Part shown: one piece after another, positions 14,570-24,373 of the stretch
Layout of the letters: every line of letters starts with the position of its first letter
Position numbering within the stretch: the first letter of the stretch is position 1
Origin: a bacterium
GTDB taxonomy: Bacteria; Vulcanimicrobiota; Xenobia; Xenobiales; JADMJV01
Reading direction: 5' to 3'
DNA length: 32,197 bases
Assembly (NCBI GenBank): GCA_030149525.1
Contig: JASBRJ010000201.1
Coordinates: forward strand, 1 to 32,197
The notes under the pieces: model-generated
Database searches by the model: none
What the model was told of the DNA's origin: nothing
What the model saw: the letters and a program-made list of their open reading frames with translations, nothing else
Translations under genes and position numbers: made by a program

Positions 14570-16585
14570 CTAACTCTCGGCCCAGAGGGCTTTGGCCCGA
14601 CCCAGGGCCATCAGAGGGAAGTAGTGACGATACATATGGTAGCGAAGCATGAAACCTCGGCTGAGCTCACGCCCTTGTGGAAGAGTTTGACCCGCCTTCA
14701 GATCGGTCTTGGCACCCTGTCCGTAACCGGGAAAGCCTGTTCCGGTGAAAGCCTCTTCGTCCCAGGTTCCTTCTGCTGTTTGCGTACGGTGCAAAAAGTT
14801 GACTCCGCGGGCGATGGCGGCGCGATATCTTTCCAGCTTCGCCCCCTGTGCTACCAGACCCATGAGAGCCCAGGCCGTCTGAGAGGCGGTGCTTTCCCCC
14901 CGGCCCCTTAGAGAATCGTCCATGTAAGAGGCACAGGTTTCTCCCCAGCCTCCGTCTTCATTCTGGTGTTCGACCAACCAATCACACGCTTTTATGATGT
15001 AGTCGGCCTGCATATTTTCGCCGACCTTTTCCAGAGCCGGAAGAACGGCGCCGGTTCCGTAGATATGATTGACCCCCCAGCGGCCGAACCAACTGCCCTC
15101 GTTCTCCTGCTCACTTTGAATATATTGAACGGCTCGACTGACGACAGGGTCGGACAGATCGCGACCCAGATAACCGAGAGCCTCCACCACATGAGCTGTC
15201 ACATCGACACTGGGTGGGTCGAGGGACTCTCCGAAGTCGGAGAAAGGGATGAGCGATATCAGTTCCTCGTTGTTATCTTTATCGAAGGCGGCCCAAGCTC
15301 CATTGGAACAACGCATGCCGAGCACCCATTGGGCGGCCCTCTCAAGGGCCTGCTCAATCTTCTCGTTCTTGACGTCGTCGTAGCAACGGCTGCGGGCCAG
15401 GACAATCATGGCCACGGCAGCGTCGTCGATATCGGGGTAGTAGTCGTTCTCATACTCGAACGCCCATCCACCCGGCTCAAGCTCCGGACACTTCATTTTC
15501 CAATCACCCACGGAGCGAATCTGCTGACCCAAAACCCACTCCAGCGAGCGGTCGTAAAAGTCTTCGCCCGGCCCTCTCCCGCAATCGAGAAGCGCCAGTT
15601 GCGTCAACACTGTGTCCCACACCGGGCTGGTGCAAGCCTGAAGAAAAATCCCCTGTGGCTCTTCCACGGCCCAGGGCTCGTCAAAGCAGCGCCAACCCTT
15701 TTCAAGCACGGGGTGATCGAGAGCGTAGCCTTCAAAGCGAAGAGCCATAAGAGCATAGATCCAAGGAGGCTGAATACCTGCCCAACAGCCGTCGGCTTCC
15801 TGACGGCGCAGAATCCATTCCAGGCACAACTTCACAGAATTTTCTCGACCGGGATTCCAACCCATCTTCTGATAGGCCGTCAGGACCCGGTCGGCCAGGT
15901 AAAGAAACTTTTGTATAGGCTTGCCTCCGGTGGGATAGGGGAGCCGGGTATTGGCCTTCTGTCGCCCGCTTGGAAACAGTTCATCCAACCGAGCCTCAGG
16001 GGGAAAAGGGACCACCGGGCGGCGTGCTGAGATCACCGCCAGAGGCACGATAGTGGCGCGAGCCCAGGAGGCGAAATTGTAGAGATTGAACGGGAACCAG
16101 AGGGGGAAGTGGATGATTTCAGGCGGCAAAGCCGGTGTGCCGTCCCATGGCCACTCCCCACACATGGCAAGCCAAATCTTCGTAAAAACGCGAGTGCCGG
16201 CCACTCCTCCGTGAGCCAGGATGTACTCTCTGGCACGGGTCATGAACTCTTCATCCGGCCCTTTGCCGTGCACCCTCAGGGCAGCGTAAGCCTCCACTGT
16301 GGCGTTGAGGTCACCGGCTTCCGAGCCCTGATAAACCCCCCAGGAACCGTCTTCGCGCTGGGTGTTGAGCAAGCATTTGATCACTCCCTCACGCTTGGGA
16401 TCATAGGAGACTCCGAGCAGATGATAAGCCAGAAGCCACTCCGCTTCCATGCTAGCGTTAGACTCCAAGCGTGCGGCCCAATATCCCTCGGGTTTTTGAG
16501 CCTTCTTGGTCCAGGCGATAGCGGACTCAATACTTTCCAGTGCTTGCGCGAGAACGGTATCTGTCGGTGCGGACGGGTTGGCCAT
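14570..16585 (-). CDS. shc: Squalene-hopene cyclase
   Basis: This 671-residue membrane-associated triterpene cyclase converts squalene to hopene and diplopterol, the precursors of hopanoid membrane lipids. The protonating DxDD motif is DIDD at 385-388 (YYPDIDDAAVAMIVLA), next to the family QW repeats: QREDGSW, QEADGCW, QENEGSW, QNEDGGWGE and QTAEGTWDE. GTGFPG and the C-terminal YHMYRHYFPL segment are also typical. The second motif residue after DD is Ala where Thr is common (DxDDTA). I chose the ATG at 16585 because AGGGAGAG lies 3 bases upstream; an upstream in-frame TTG lacks this. Other hopanoid genes are not in the window. Confidence 0.97.
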   Translation of the reverse strand: MANPSAPTDTVLAQALESIESAIAWTKKAQKPEGYWAARLESNASMEAEWLLAYHLLGVSYDPKREGVIKCLLNTQREDGSWGVYQGSEAGDLNATVEAYAALRVHGKGPDEEFMTRAREYILAHGGVAGTRVFTKIWLAMCGEWPWDGTPALPPEIIHFPLWFPFNLYNFASWARATIVPLAVISARRPVVPFPPEARLDELFPSGRQKANTRLPYPTGGKPIQKFLYLADRVLTAYQKMGWNPGRENSVKLCLEWILRRQEADGCWAGIQPPWIYALMALRFEGYALDHPVLEKGWRCFDEPWAVEEPQGIFLQACTSPVWDTVLTQLALLDCGRGPGEDFYDRSLEWVLGQQIRSVGDWKMKCPELEPGGWAFEYENDYYPDIDDAAVAMIVLARSRCYDDVKNEKIEQALERAAQWVLGMRCSNGAWAAFDKDNNEELISLIPFSDFGESLDPPSVDVTAHVVEALGYLGRDLSDPVVSRAVQYIQSEQENEGSWFGRWGVNHIYGTGAVLPALEKVGENMQADYIIKACDWLVEHQNEDGGWGETCASYMDDSLRGRGESTASQTAWALMGLVAQGAKLERYRAAIARGVNFLHRTQTAEGTWDEEAFTGTGFPGYGQGAKTDLKAGQTLPQGRELSRGFMLRYHMYRHYFPLMALGRAKALWAES

Positions 16586-16748
16586 AAACTCTCCCTGTTT
16601 TTCTCCCAGATCTCCGTGGGCGAGACCTTGCAATGATTATTGGACCACACTTGCCCCATTTGCTGCACAATAAAACGGGGCGGGAACTCTTCCGTTCAAA
16701 ACGAATACCTGACGACAGCATTCAAAGACAGGGGTGGTTGACAACACT

Positions 16749-18128
16749 ATGAGAGTAGCGATCGTTGGAGCGGGGCCGACTGGATTCTTCCTGGCCGCGT
16801 CACTTTTTAAATCGGGGCCGGAAAACCTCACTGTGGACATGTTTGAGAAGACGCCCTTCCCGTTCGGCTTGGTCCGATTCGGCGTTGCCCCGGACCACCC
16901 CAAGATCAAGAACGTCACGCGAGGCTATCAAAAAACCATGGACAGTCCTCGTTTCTCCTTCTTCGGCAACGTCACCCTAACGGAGGATGGAGGCCAGGGG
17001 CACATCACCGCCGACGATCTCCTCAGACATTACGACCGGGTTGCTCTCACCGTCGGTTGCCAGGATGACCGCAAACTTGGCATCCCCTTCGAAGATTCCA
17101 AGAACAGCTACTCGGCCACCCGTTTTGTGGGCTGGTATAACGGTCACCCCGAAGATCGAGAGCTCAATCCAAACTTGAAGATCAAACACGCCACCGTGGT
17201 GGGGGCAGGCAACGTGGCCATCGACGTCTTTCGATTCCTCGCCAGCCCTCACCAGCGAATGGCGATGACCGACGCTTCCGATCACTCTCTAGAGGCGCTC
17301 AAAACCAACACCATTGAGGAGGTCGACGTGCTGGTGAGAAGAGGTGCCTGGGATGTGGCTTTCACGAACCCCGAAGTGAAGGAATTGCTCGATTTCGAAG
17401 ATGTGCAGTTTTGTTTTTACCCTGACTTGCCTCCCCTTGATTCCCCACCGCCGTACGCCGACCGAACCTCGACGAAAAACATGGAGGTGTTCCACGAACT
17501 GGCCGGTCGTCGCATCGAGAACCCCAGAATGACCGTTAATTTCCGATTCCAGGTGTCTCCTAAAGAACTGCGCGTCGACTCGGACGGGCAAGTCAAGGAA
17601 GTGGAAGTCTGCCACAATGAACTGGAGATTGGGGAGACCCGTTCGCAACTCCGCCAGACCGACAAAACCTCAGTCTATCCCTCCCAACTCTTTATCCGCT
17701 CGGTAGGCTACCGGGGCCGCCCTCTAGCCGGGATCCCGTTCCATCAGAAGTGGGGGCTCATACCTTGCGACAAGAAGGGGCGGGTCACGGATCTCGAGGG
17801 AAAGGTTATGGAAGGGCTCTACGTTTCCGGGTGGATGCGCCGCGGCCCCAGCGGTGTTATCGGAACCAACAAAAAAGATGCCACCGAAGTGGGTGAAGTT
17901 ATGCTCCAGGATCAACGCGCCCATCAAGCTACCAGCCGGCGAGAGCTTGAGAGTTGGCATCAGACCCTCCTGGATGGAGGAGCCATCAGCAAGCAAGACT
18001 GGGGGCTGCTCGACGCTTGGGAGACGTCCGAAGGCGAGCAACTGGGCAAACCCAGGCGAAAGCTTGTCACTCTGCTGGAAGTGCAGGAGGCTTTAAACAA
18101 ACTCAAGGCCACCTCCGCCACCGCCTGA
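16749..18128 (+). CDS. fprA: FprA-type (adrenodoxin-reductase-like) ferredoxin-NADP reductase
   Basis: This flavoprotein of about 459 residues transfers electrons between NADPH and ferredoxin. The N-terminal FAD motif is VAIVGAGPTGFFLA and GVAPDHPKIKNV follows, the FprA/adrenodoxin reductase signature. The NADP motif is VVGAGNVAIDVFRFLA. The C-terminal flavin contact GVIGTNKKDATEV is conserved. I prefer the ATG at 16749, with AGGGGTGG 11 bases upstream, over a GTG at 16734 that would overlap that ribosome site. It is divergent from shc with about 160 bp between, and a terminator hairpin follows the stop. The redox partner is unknown. Confidence 0.95.
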   Translation: MRVAIVGAGPTGFFLAASLFKSGPENLTVDMFEKTPFPFGLVRFGVAPDHPKIKNVTRGYQKTMDSPRFSFFGNVTLTEDGGQGHITADDLLRHYDRVALTVGCQDDRKLGIPFEDSKNSYSATRFVGWYNGHPEDRELNPNLKIKHATVVGAGNVAIDVFRFLASPHQRMAMTDASDHSLEALKTNTIEEVDVLVRRGAWDVAFTNPEVKELLDFEDVQFCFYPDLPPLDSPPPYADRTSTKNMEVFHELAGRRIENPRMTVNFRFQVSPKELRVDSDGQVKEVEVCHNELEIGETRSQLRQTDKTSVYPSQLFIRSVGYRGRPLAGIPFHQKWGLIPCDKKGRVTDLEGKVMEGLYVSGWMRRGPSGVIGTNKKDATEVGEVMLQDQRAHQATSRRELESWHQTLLDGGAISKQDWGLLDAWETSEGEQLGKPRRKLVTLLEVQEALNKLKATSATA

Positions 18129-18156
18129 CAAGCGCCTCGACCTGAACAGATTCAAC

Positions 18157-18190
18157 AAAGGGCCACCGCTCCCAAGAGGTGGCCTTTGTC
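18157..18190 (+). terminator. Hairpin terminator after fprA
   Basis: AAAGGGCCACC (18157-18167) pairs with GGTGGCCTTT (18178-18187) with one bulged G and a 10-nt loop. A weak T-rich tail (TTTGTCTTG) follows. It contains the GTG at 18179, which argues against that codon as the thrA start. Confidence 0.75.
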
Positions 18191-18211
18191 TTGAGTCGAA
18201 CGGCTGGGCCC

Positions 18212-20857
18212 ATGCGACCTAGACTGGTAACCAAATTCGGCGGGACCTCCCTGGCCGATAAAGCCGCCTGGCTACAAACCCTCTCCGTACTCGAAAGTAG
18301 AAAAGACAAGAACCCCCTGGTAGTGGTCTCGGCGGTCGGCTCCATCCCCGGTCGGCGAAAAGTCACCGATCTGCTCTTGGATATGATGGACTCGGAGGAC
18401 CCCGAAGAGGCCAGAGTTGCTCTGGAATCCCTCCATCGTTCACTCCTTTCTGACCTTGAACTGCCCTCGGATCTCTTAGACGAGCTTTTTCAGCAACTCA
18501 GAGACGATATCTCGAAGTGCGGCAAGCCACCCACAGCCGAAGACAGGGATCGCGTGGTTCGATACGGCGAATCCTTTTCTGCCACCATGATGAGTCAGAT
18601 GCTGAATCAGCGGGGGTGGACCAGCAAGGTAGGATGGCCCGTCGACCTCGGTATGACCAGTACCGATAAGTTTGGCGACGCGGATCTTTTAGAAGACTCG
18701 CTGGAGCAAATGGCCAAAGCCGTCATCGCCGCCAATTGCGTTTTGGTCGTCCCGGGGTTCATCGCCCAGTCGGAAGACGGGCGCCCCACCACGCTCGGTC
18801 GTGGTGGTTCCGACTACACAGCAGCAGCTTTCGGGGCAGCCCTGAAAAGAGACGTAGAGATCTGGTCCGATGTGGACGGGGTAGCCGCCGCCAACCCTAA
18901 TTTTTTTGACAAACAGCAGCGAGCGGAAGGTCACCCGACGACCATTGAGAGGCTCTCCCATGAAGAAGCCTATCAAATGGCGGCATTCGGTTCCCGAGTG
19001 CTCTATCAGAAATGCCTTTCCGCCGCCATGCTTGCTGCCAAAAAAGGGCGTCACCTCCGCATGCTTCTGGGCAACACCTTCAATCCCGACGGACCTCGCA
19101 CTTTGATAGAAAGCCACAAAGACGACGCCGCGCGCGCCAAAGGGATCACGGCGCTTGAAAAAGTTCAACTGCTCACGGTGTATCTGGCTCGCGATGAGGA
19201 TTACCGGGATCTCTATCAAAAAGTCGTCTCCCTCTCCCAGTCGAACCTCTTGATGGCGTCTTACTCCACCGGTCGAGCGTCCTTTGTTTTTGATACCCTC
19301 ACCGATGAAGTGGAAGCTTTAGAGAGAGACTTCCGGGAAGCCCACCTTTCTCGCGATCAGGTGCTCATCAAGGTGGTGGGCGACGGAATGGCCTCGGACC
19401 ACACCCAACTTGCCAAAATTCACCAGGCCATCGCTTCTCTTGACAATCCGGAGAAGTACGGCGCCCCCCTGGTTCATAAGAGCCCCCAACTCTTGACCTC
19501 CAGCACCTTCGAAGTGATCGCCCTCAAACGAGGAGCCAAAGCGCTTATTCGTCGCCTTTACCGCGATCTTTTCCGAAGCCACGAGATGCAGGTCGCCATG
19601 GTGGGTCTGGGCACGGTCGGCGGGGGAGTGCTGGAATACTCCAAGCGTCTCTTCTCTCAAGGAAAAACGGGCGTCAATTTGGCGTTTCCACTTGCTCTGG
19701 TTCGCGATAAGACCAAAAAGCGTCCTAATTTCGACGGTCGTCTGGTGGAGAACTTTCAGGAACTGCTCAAAGACGAACGGGTGGACGTGGTAGCTGAGCT
19801 CATGGGTGGCCTGGAACCGGCTCGGGAGTTTGTCATGGCGGCTCTGGAATCGGGCAAAGACGTGGTCACGGCCAACAAAGCGTTGATGGCCGAGCACGGT
19901 CGGGAAATTCTCGATCAGGCCAGAAAGTATCGTCGGAACATCGGCTTCGAAGCGGCCGTTTGTGGAGAACTTCCCATTATCGAAGTGGTGAGAAACCTTC
20001 CCTCCGACGCCGATGTCGAAGGCTTTGTGGGCATCTTCAACGGCACATCCAACTACATCATCAGCAAGATGATCGAAGGACGCGACTACTCGGAAGCGTT
20101 GGCAGCCGCCCAGGCGGCCGGGTTTGCCGAAGCCGATCCCACCCTCGACGTCAACGGCTCCGACGCCACTCAAAAACTCGCCATTTTGAGTTCCATTATT
20201 TTTCATACCCCCGTGGAATGGCGCTCCATCTGGCGGCGGGGAATCGAGTCTTTGGAGGGCTCGGACGTGGCCGAATTTGTCAGGGACGGTTTAACCGTTC
20301 GCCCCCTGGCCTCGGCACGATGGACCCCGGAAGGTTTGGAGTTGTGGGCCGGACCGGCCCTTCTCAAAGACCGCCATACCATGGCTGCCGTTGAAGGGGA
20401 GACGGCCGGCGTCGCCCTTCAACTGTTCGGACGGGAAGAGCCCTTCGCTATGACCGGGAAAGGAGCGGGTGGAATTCCCACCGCTCGCTCGGTGGTGCGT
20501 GACCTCTACGAACTGGCACGGAAGGCTCGTCACCGAGTGGTGGAGGTACCCACCTATCACCAAGGCAAACCGTTGCCCACGATCCCAAGACAGGCCTACG
20601 AGTACGACTGGTGGGTTCGCTTCAAAGTGAAGGACCAGCCAGGTGTTTTCGGTAAGGTAGCCAGTGTCCTTGGCGAAGGAAAGCTGAGCATCTCCGAAGC
20701 TTTTCAACGCTCTCATCAGAGCACCGAAGAGTCGGATTGTGCCTCAATCCACCTGCAACTCCAAAAGACGAATTGGGGTTCTGTGGAGACAGCGCTGGAA
20801 CAACTGAACGAATTGCCCTTTATAGTGAGCACCATCGCGCTGCCCATACTAGACTAA
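18212..20857 (+). CDS. thrA: Bifunctional aspartokinase / homoserine dehydrogenase with C-terminal ACT
   Basis: This 881-residue fusion catalyses the first and third steps of the pathway to homoserine, threonine and methionine. The aspartokinase part (1-300) shows KFGGTS (8-13), VVVSAVGS and GRGGSDYTAAAFGAAL (196-211). Residues about 305-455 look like the regulatory ACT-type interface (GITALEKVQLLTVYL, VLIKVVGDGM). Homoserine dehydrogenase follows: VGLGTVGGGV (464-473), TANKALMAEHG, GIFNGTSNYIISKM and DPTLDVNGSDATQKL. A further ACT domain (about 800-881; WWVRFKVKDQPGVFGKVASV) ends the protein, as in monofunctional Hom but not in E. coli ThrA. The ATG at 18212 directly precedes the KFGGTS strand. 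ftsY follows after 16 bp. Confidence 0.95.
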   Translation: MRPRLVTKFGGTSLADKAAWLQTLSVLESRKDKNPLVVVSAVGSIPGRRKVTDLLLDMMDSEDPEEARVALESLHRSLLSDLELPSDLLDELFQQLRDDISKCGKPPTAEDRDRVVRYGESFSATMMSQMLNQRGWTSKVGWPVDLGMTSTDKFGDADLLEDSLEQMAKAVIAANCVLVVPGFIAQSEDGRPTTLGRGGSDYTAAAFGAALKRDVEIWSDVDGVAAANPNFFDKQQRAEGHPTTIERLSHEEAYQMAAFGSRVLYQKCLSAAMLAAKKGRHLRMLLGNTFNPDGPRTLIESHKDDAARAKGITALEKVQLLTVYLARDEDYRDLYQKVVSLSQSNLLMASYSTGRASFVFDTLTDEVEALERDFREAHLSRDQVLIKVVGDGMASDHTQLAKIHQAIASLDNPEKYGAPLVHKSPQLLTSSTFEVIALKRGAKALIRRLYRDLFRSHEMQVAMVGLGTVGGGVLEYSKRLFSQGKTGVNLAFPLALVRDKTKKRPNFDGRLVENFQELLKDERVDVVAELMGGLEPAREFVMAALESGKDVVTANKALMAEHGREILDQARKYRRNIGFEAAVCGELPIIEVVRNLPSDADVEGFVGIFNGTSNYIISKMIEGRDYSEALAAAQAAGFAEADPTLDVNGSDATQKLAILSSIIFHTPVEWRSIWRRGIESLEGSDVAEFVRDGLTVRPLASARWTPEGLELWAGPALLKDRHTMAAVEGETAGVALQLFGREEPFAMTGKGAGGIPTARSVVRDLYELARKARHRVVEVPTYHQGKPLPTIPRQAYEYDWWVRFKVKDQPGVFGKVASVLGEGKLSISEAFQRSHQSTEESDCASIHLQLQKTNWGSVETALEQLNELPFIVSTIALPILD

Positions 20858-20873
20858 GAACGAGAGAAATACC

Positions 20874-22091
20874 GTGGCTCTAAACTGGTTTAAAAAGAAA
20901 CAAAAAGACGAAAGCCTCGACAACGGGTCCACCGAGGTCGATGAAGTTGAGGCGGTCGAAGAAGAATCAGAGGAAAGCGCCGGGGTGGACTCCGATGCCG
21001 TCGAAGATGAGGAACCGGATGGGGGCGAGCTGTCCGAGGTTGCTGAGTCTTCTGAGAGTGAACTCCCAGAAGAGGGAACAGAGCACAAGAAGGGCTTTTT
21101 CAAAGGCGCCTGGGAAGCCACCAAAAAATTGGCTCTCACTCCCGTCGACCCGTTTTTCGAAAATATGGTGGCGGGGCTTGAGCGCACTCGAAAGAGTCTG
21201 CTGGGTCAGATCTCCTCCGTCTTCCGATTACATAAGAAGGTCAACGAAGACTTTTGGGAAGAGCTGGAAGACACCCTGATCACCTCCGACGTAGGAACCT
21301 CGGCCACCGACCGGATCATGGAAGAACTCAGGGAGTATGCCAAGGAGAATAAGATCTCCGAACCGGCCGGGCTGACCGCTCGAATTCGAGAGGTGATCGA
21401 AGAGATTCTTCTCACCGACGAAGAGAAGCGGACGCTCAATATCGAGCAAGGCCGAGTCAATGTCATCATGATGGTCGGCGTCAACGGCGCCGGTAAAACG
21501 ACTTCCACGGCCAAGCTTACTCACTACTTTAAGAATCAGGGATTCTCCGTCCTGCTGGCGGCTGCCGACACCTTCCGAGCTGCTGCTATCGAGCAACTGG
21601 AGAGCTGGGCCAACCGTCTGGATGTCCCTATTATCAAGCATAAAGAGGGCTCCGACCCGGCGGCCGTAGTCTACGACGCCTGCAACGCCGCCAAGGCTCG
21701 CAAGGCGGACATTCTTCTCATCGATACGGCCGGGCGATTGCAGAACAAAAGCAACCTCATGAAAGAGCTTGAGAAGATCCACCGAGTGATCGGTCGAGAG
21801 ATTCCCGATGCTCCCCACGAGGTGCTTCTCGTTCTCGATGCGACCACCGGACAGAACGCTCTCTCCCAAGCCCAGCAGTTCTCTGCCGTGACTCCCATCA
21901 GCGGATTAGTCATGTGTAAACTAGACGGGTCCGCCCGCGGTGGTATCATGGTGGCAGTGGCTCAAGAGTTTGGGATACCGGTCAAATATATTGGAGTAGG
22001 GGAGTCTCCCGACGACCTGAAACCTTTCGTACCGGAGCTATTCATCAAAGCGTTGTTTGGCGAATCTGACTTCAAAAAAAGCGAAAACTGA
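20874..22091 (+). CDS. ftsY: Signal recognition particle receptor FtsY
   Basis: This 405-residue SRP GTPase docks ribosome-nascent-chain complexes at the Sec translocon. An acidic Glu/Ser/Asp-rich A region (about 12-70) follows a short basic start (NWFKKKQK). The N domain (about 95-190) and G domain follow: G1 GVNGAGKTT (202-210), AADTFRAAAIEQLE, DTAGR (284-288), LDATTGQNAL, CKLDGSARGG (348-357; the usual form is TKLDGTAKGG) and GVGESPDDLKPF. The GTG start at 20874 has GAGAGA upstream. It is probably cotranscribed with thrA, 16 bp away. Confidence 0.97.
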   Translation: MALNWFKKKQKDESLDNGSTEVDEVEAVEEESEESAGVDSDAVEDEEPDGGELSEVAESSESELPEEGTEHKKGFFKGAWEATKKLALTPVDPFFENMVAGLERTRKSLLGQISSVFRLHKKVNEDFWEELEDTLITSDVGTSATDRIMEELREYAKENKISEPAGLTARIREVIEEILLTDEEKRTLNIEQGRVNVIMMVGVNGAGKTTSTAKLTHYFKNQGFSVLLAAADTFRAAAIEQLESWANRLDVPIIKHKEGSDPAAVVYDACNAAKARKADILLIDTAGRLQNKSNLMKELEKIHRVIGREIPDAPHEVLLVLDATTGQNALSQAQQFSAVTPISGLVMCKLDGSARGGIMVAVAQEFGIPVKYIGVGESPDDLKPFVPELFIKALFGESDFKKSEN

Positions 22092-22140
22092 TCGAAACTT
22101 GCTTTCCCATCCCGAGAGTTTACATCATGTTTACAACAGA

Positions 22141-22183
22141 TTAACATGCTGTTAATGGATGAATCGGCTCAGTGCCGGATAAT
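22141..22183 (+). promoter_or_regulatory. Candidate operator/promoter before the Arg-rich gene
   Basis: TTAACA-TGC-TGTTAA (22141-22155) is a perfect 6-bp palindrome with a 3-bp spacer. It lies about 22 bp before a -10-like GATAAT (22178-22183). A good -35 is not visible, so activator-dependent initiation is possible. This is inferred from pattern only. Confidence 0.45.
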
Positions 22184-22214
22184 AGACACAAGATATTAGG
22201 AAAGCGAGAGCTAT

Positions 22215-23006
22215 ATGAGCCTCAGAGCACAACTTGTAGGAAATCAAGCAGCCCAGAATCACTTCCCCGCAGCCGGTGGAACCACGGGAGGCACAGGCGG
22301 TACTTCAAAAACACGGAGACGGCGCCGCCTCTCCGCGGAAAAGCGTGCTGAAGAAGCTCGCCTCAACGATCCCTATGGCGATCACGGCGGAGCCAGAGGC
22401 CCGGAGCAGCGTGGTCGTGTTCGTCGCCGAAGCGTCCGAGTTCGCCGTCGCCGAGTAGGCACCCAGGCCAAAGTCGCCCAACAAACGACAGCCGGCAAAT
22501 CGGGTCAGGCCAAGCAAGGCGGACAGGCCGGTAAAGCCGGCGGAGGCTGGGTCCACAGCGGCCCCTCCAATCAGGCCGAATCCCACATGCAAAGGTTCCA
22601 CCAGCAAGGGAACCTGAACCAGATGACCGCCGGCTTCCGAAGTGCCAACTCCGGTCGCCCAAGCGGACCTCAAAGCCCCGTGGGGCAAAAGATGGCCATG
22701 CTGGGCAACCTCCAGAAATATATGGAGAACGATTACAACTGTATGAAGGCCAATGAAGGCGACAAAGCCTTCACCTACCGAACCTCCGAAGCGCGCCAAC
22801 TTTGTGCCACCCTCGGAACCATGGTAGCCAGCGCCAACAACAAAGGGAAGAAGGATAGCAAGACAGAGGATCGTCGTCCTCTCACCCCCGCCGCCTTCGC
22901 CAAGCAGAAAGGTCTCTTGCGCCGGCTCGCCATGATGTCCGAGCCGGATGGACGCATGCCTGAAGGCTTGCCGCCCGACTACCAACCGTTCGAGAGCGTG
23001 GCGTAG
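22215..23006 (+). CDS. Unrecognised Arg-rich, Gly-rich protein
   Basis: I do not recognise this 263-residue protein. A Gly/Thr-rich start (20-30) leads to two arginine clusters, [19 protein letters not shown] (32-50) and [17 protein letters not shown] (66-82). A low-complexity Gln/Gly/Lys stretch (88-112) follows. The more ordinary C-terminal part (about 155-263) contains [20 protein letters not shown] and [20 protein letters not shown]. There is no signal peptide or membrane span. The strong positive charge suggests nucleic-acid or membrane-surface binding, but that is inference. AGGAAAGCGAGAG precedes the ATG, a palindrome and -10-like element lie upstream, and a terminator follows. It is thus a single-gene unit between ftsY and glyA. 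Confidence 0.8.
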   Translation: MSLRAQLVGNQAAQNHFPAAGGTTGGTGGTSKTRRRRRLSAEKRAEEARLNDPYGDHGGARGPEQRGRVRRRSVRVRRRRVGTQAKVAQQTTAGKSGQAKQGGQAGKAGGGWVHSGPSNQAESHMQRFHQQGNLNQMTAGFRSANSGRPSGPQSPVGQKMAMLGNLQKYMENDYNCMKANEGDKAFTYRTSEARQLCATLGTMVASANNKGKKDSKTEDRRPLTPAAFAKQKGLLRRLAMMSEPDGRMPEGLPPDYQPFESVA

Positions 23007-23029
23007 GAGCTTCCTTCCTCAGTAGAGAA

Positions 23030-23056
23030 GGGTCCCGTACTTCGGGGCTCTTTTTT
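23030..23056 (+). terminator. Rho-independent terminator after the Arg-rich gene
   Basis: GGGTCCCG (23030-23037) pairs with CGGGGCTC (23043-23050) in 8 pairs including two G-U. The loop is TACTT and six T residues follow. Confidence 0.88.
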
Positions 23057-23095
23057 ATTTGTCTCGAAACTTTTGGCCGACTAGATTGGAATTTT

Positions 23096-24373
23096 ATGAC
23101 CTTGAATCTGTGGAATACCGACCCCGACGTGGCTCGAGCCGTCCATCAGGAGACTCGCCGTCAAGTAGAAACCCTGGAGATGATCGCTTCGGAGAATTTT
23201 GTTTCTGAAGCCGTGCTGGAAGCTCAAGGAAGCGTGCTCACCAACAAGTATGCGGAAGGTTATCCCGGCAAGCGTTACTACGGGGGATGCGAACATGTCG
23301 ATGTGACGGAAGAACTGGCGCGACAGCGAGCCTGCAAACTCTTCAAGGCCGACCACGCCAACGTCCAGCCTCACTCCGGTGCCTCGGCAAACATTGCTGC
23401 CTACTACAGTATTATCAAGCACGACGCCAAGTTGATGGCCCTGTCTCTCGATCACGGCGGCCATTTAACTCACGGACACAAAGTCAATTTCTCCGGGAAG
23501 CACTTTCAGGTTGTCCACTATGGAGTCGACCCGAAAACGGAGCGCCTCGACTATAAAGCCATCCAAGACATGGCCAGAGAAGCCAAGCCGGACATTCTGG
23601 TCACCGGCTACTCCGCCTATCCTCGGGCTATCGACTTCGCTCCTTTTCGAGAAATCGCCGATGAGCTCGGCATCAAATTTATGGTCGACATGGCTCACTT
23701 TGCCGGCATTGTGGCGGCCGGTTTACACCAGAACCCTTGCCAGTATGCCGATATCGTGACCACCACCACACACAAGACTTTGCGCGGTCCCCGGGGCGGC
23801 CTGATTCTGTGTAAGGAAGAGTTGGCCAAAGCGATCGACCGATCCATCTTCCCCGGCTTCCAGGGTGGCCCTCTAGAGCATGTTGTCGCAGCTAAAGCCG
23901 TCGCCTTTGGAGAGGCTCTCAAACCGGAGTTCAAGACTTACATTGAACAGGTTCTGAAAAACGCACGAACCCTGGCCGAGGTCCTGGTGGAAGGCGGCCT
24001 TCGACTGGTGAGCGGGGGAACCGACAATCATTTGTTGTTAGTAGACCTGACGCCCAAAGGGTTGACCGGGGCCATCGCCGAGGAGGCTTTGGAAACGGCA
24101 GGAGTCACCTGCAACAAGAACGCTATCCCCTTCGACCCCAAACCTCCGGCAGTCACCTCCGGTATACGGTTGGGGACACCGGCTCTCACCACTCGAGGCA
24201 TGAAAGAGGCGGAGATGAGAACTATCGGGGGGCTGATTCTAGACGTTTTCAAAGCGCCGGAGGATCAAGCCCATCTTCAGAAAATTCGCCAGCAGGTCAA
24301 GGAGTTGACCGATCAGTTTCCTATCTACGCAGATAGACTGGAAAAATCTAGAGCACCGGAGACCGTAGCGTGA
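23096..24373 (+). CDS. glyA: Serine hydroxymethyltransferase
   Basis: This 425-residue cytoplasmic PLP enzyme interconverts serine and glycine and is the main source of one-carbon units on tetrahydrofolate. Family motifs are IASENFVS (30-37), [20 protein letters not shown] (50-69), [13 protein letters not shown] (91-103) and the PLP-lysine segment [15 protein letters not shown] (221-235) with Lys227. The length is normal. The ATG at 23096 has TTGGA upstream. The gene starts 40 bp after the preceding terminator. Its TGA overlaps the GTG start of the PilZ gene (GTGA), tying this housekeeping gene to a c-di-GMP effector gene in one transcript. Confidence 0.98.
   Translation: MTLNLWNTDPDVARAVHQETRRQVETLEMIASENFVSEAVLEAQGSVLTNKYAEGYPGKRYYGGCEHVDVTEELARQRACKLFKADHANVQPHSGASANIAAYYSIIKHDAKLMALSLDHGGHLTHGHKVNFSGKHFQVVHYGVDPKTERLDYKAIQDMAREAKPDILVTGYSAYPRAIDFAPFREIADELGIKFMVDMAHFAGIVAAGLHQNPCQYADIVTTTTHKTLRGPRGGLILCKEELAKAIDRSIFPGFQGGPLEHVVAAKAVAFGEALKPEFKTYIEQVLKNARTLAEVLVEGGLRLVSGGTDNHLLLVDLTPKGLTGAIAEEALETAGVTCNKNAIPFDPKPPAVTSGIRLGTPALTTRGMKEAEMRTIGGLILDVFKAPEDQAHLQKIRQQVKELTDQFPIYADRLEKSRAPETVA

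Noticed and set aside
14966-16030. 354-codon open frame on the plus strand
   Set aside because: It is antisense to the well-conserved squalene-hopene cyclase gene and shows no protein-family pattern.
18179-18211. GTG start for thrA at 18179
   Set aside because: The codon lies in the 3' arm of the fprA terminator hairpin, and the extra 11 residues precede the normal aspartokinase start.
19319-20206. 295-codon open frame on the minus strand
   Set aside because: It is a shadow of the homoserine dehydrogenase coding region, with no recognisable motifs.
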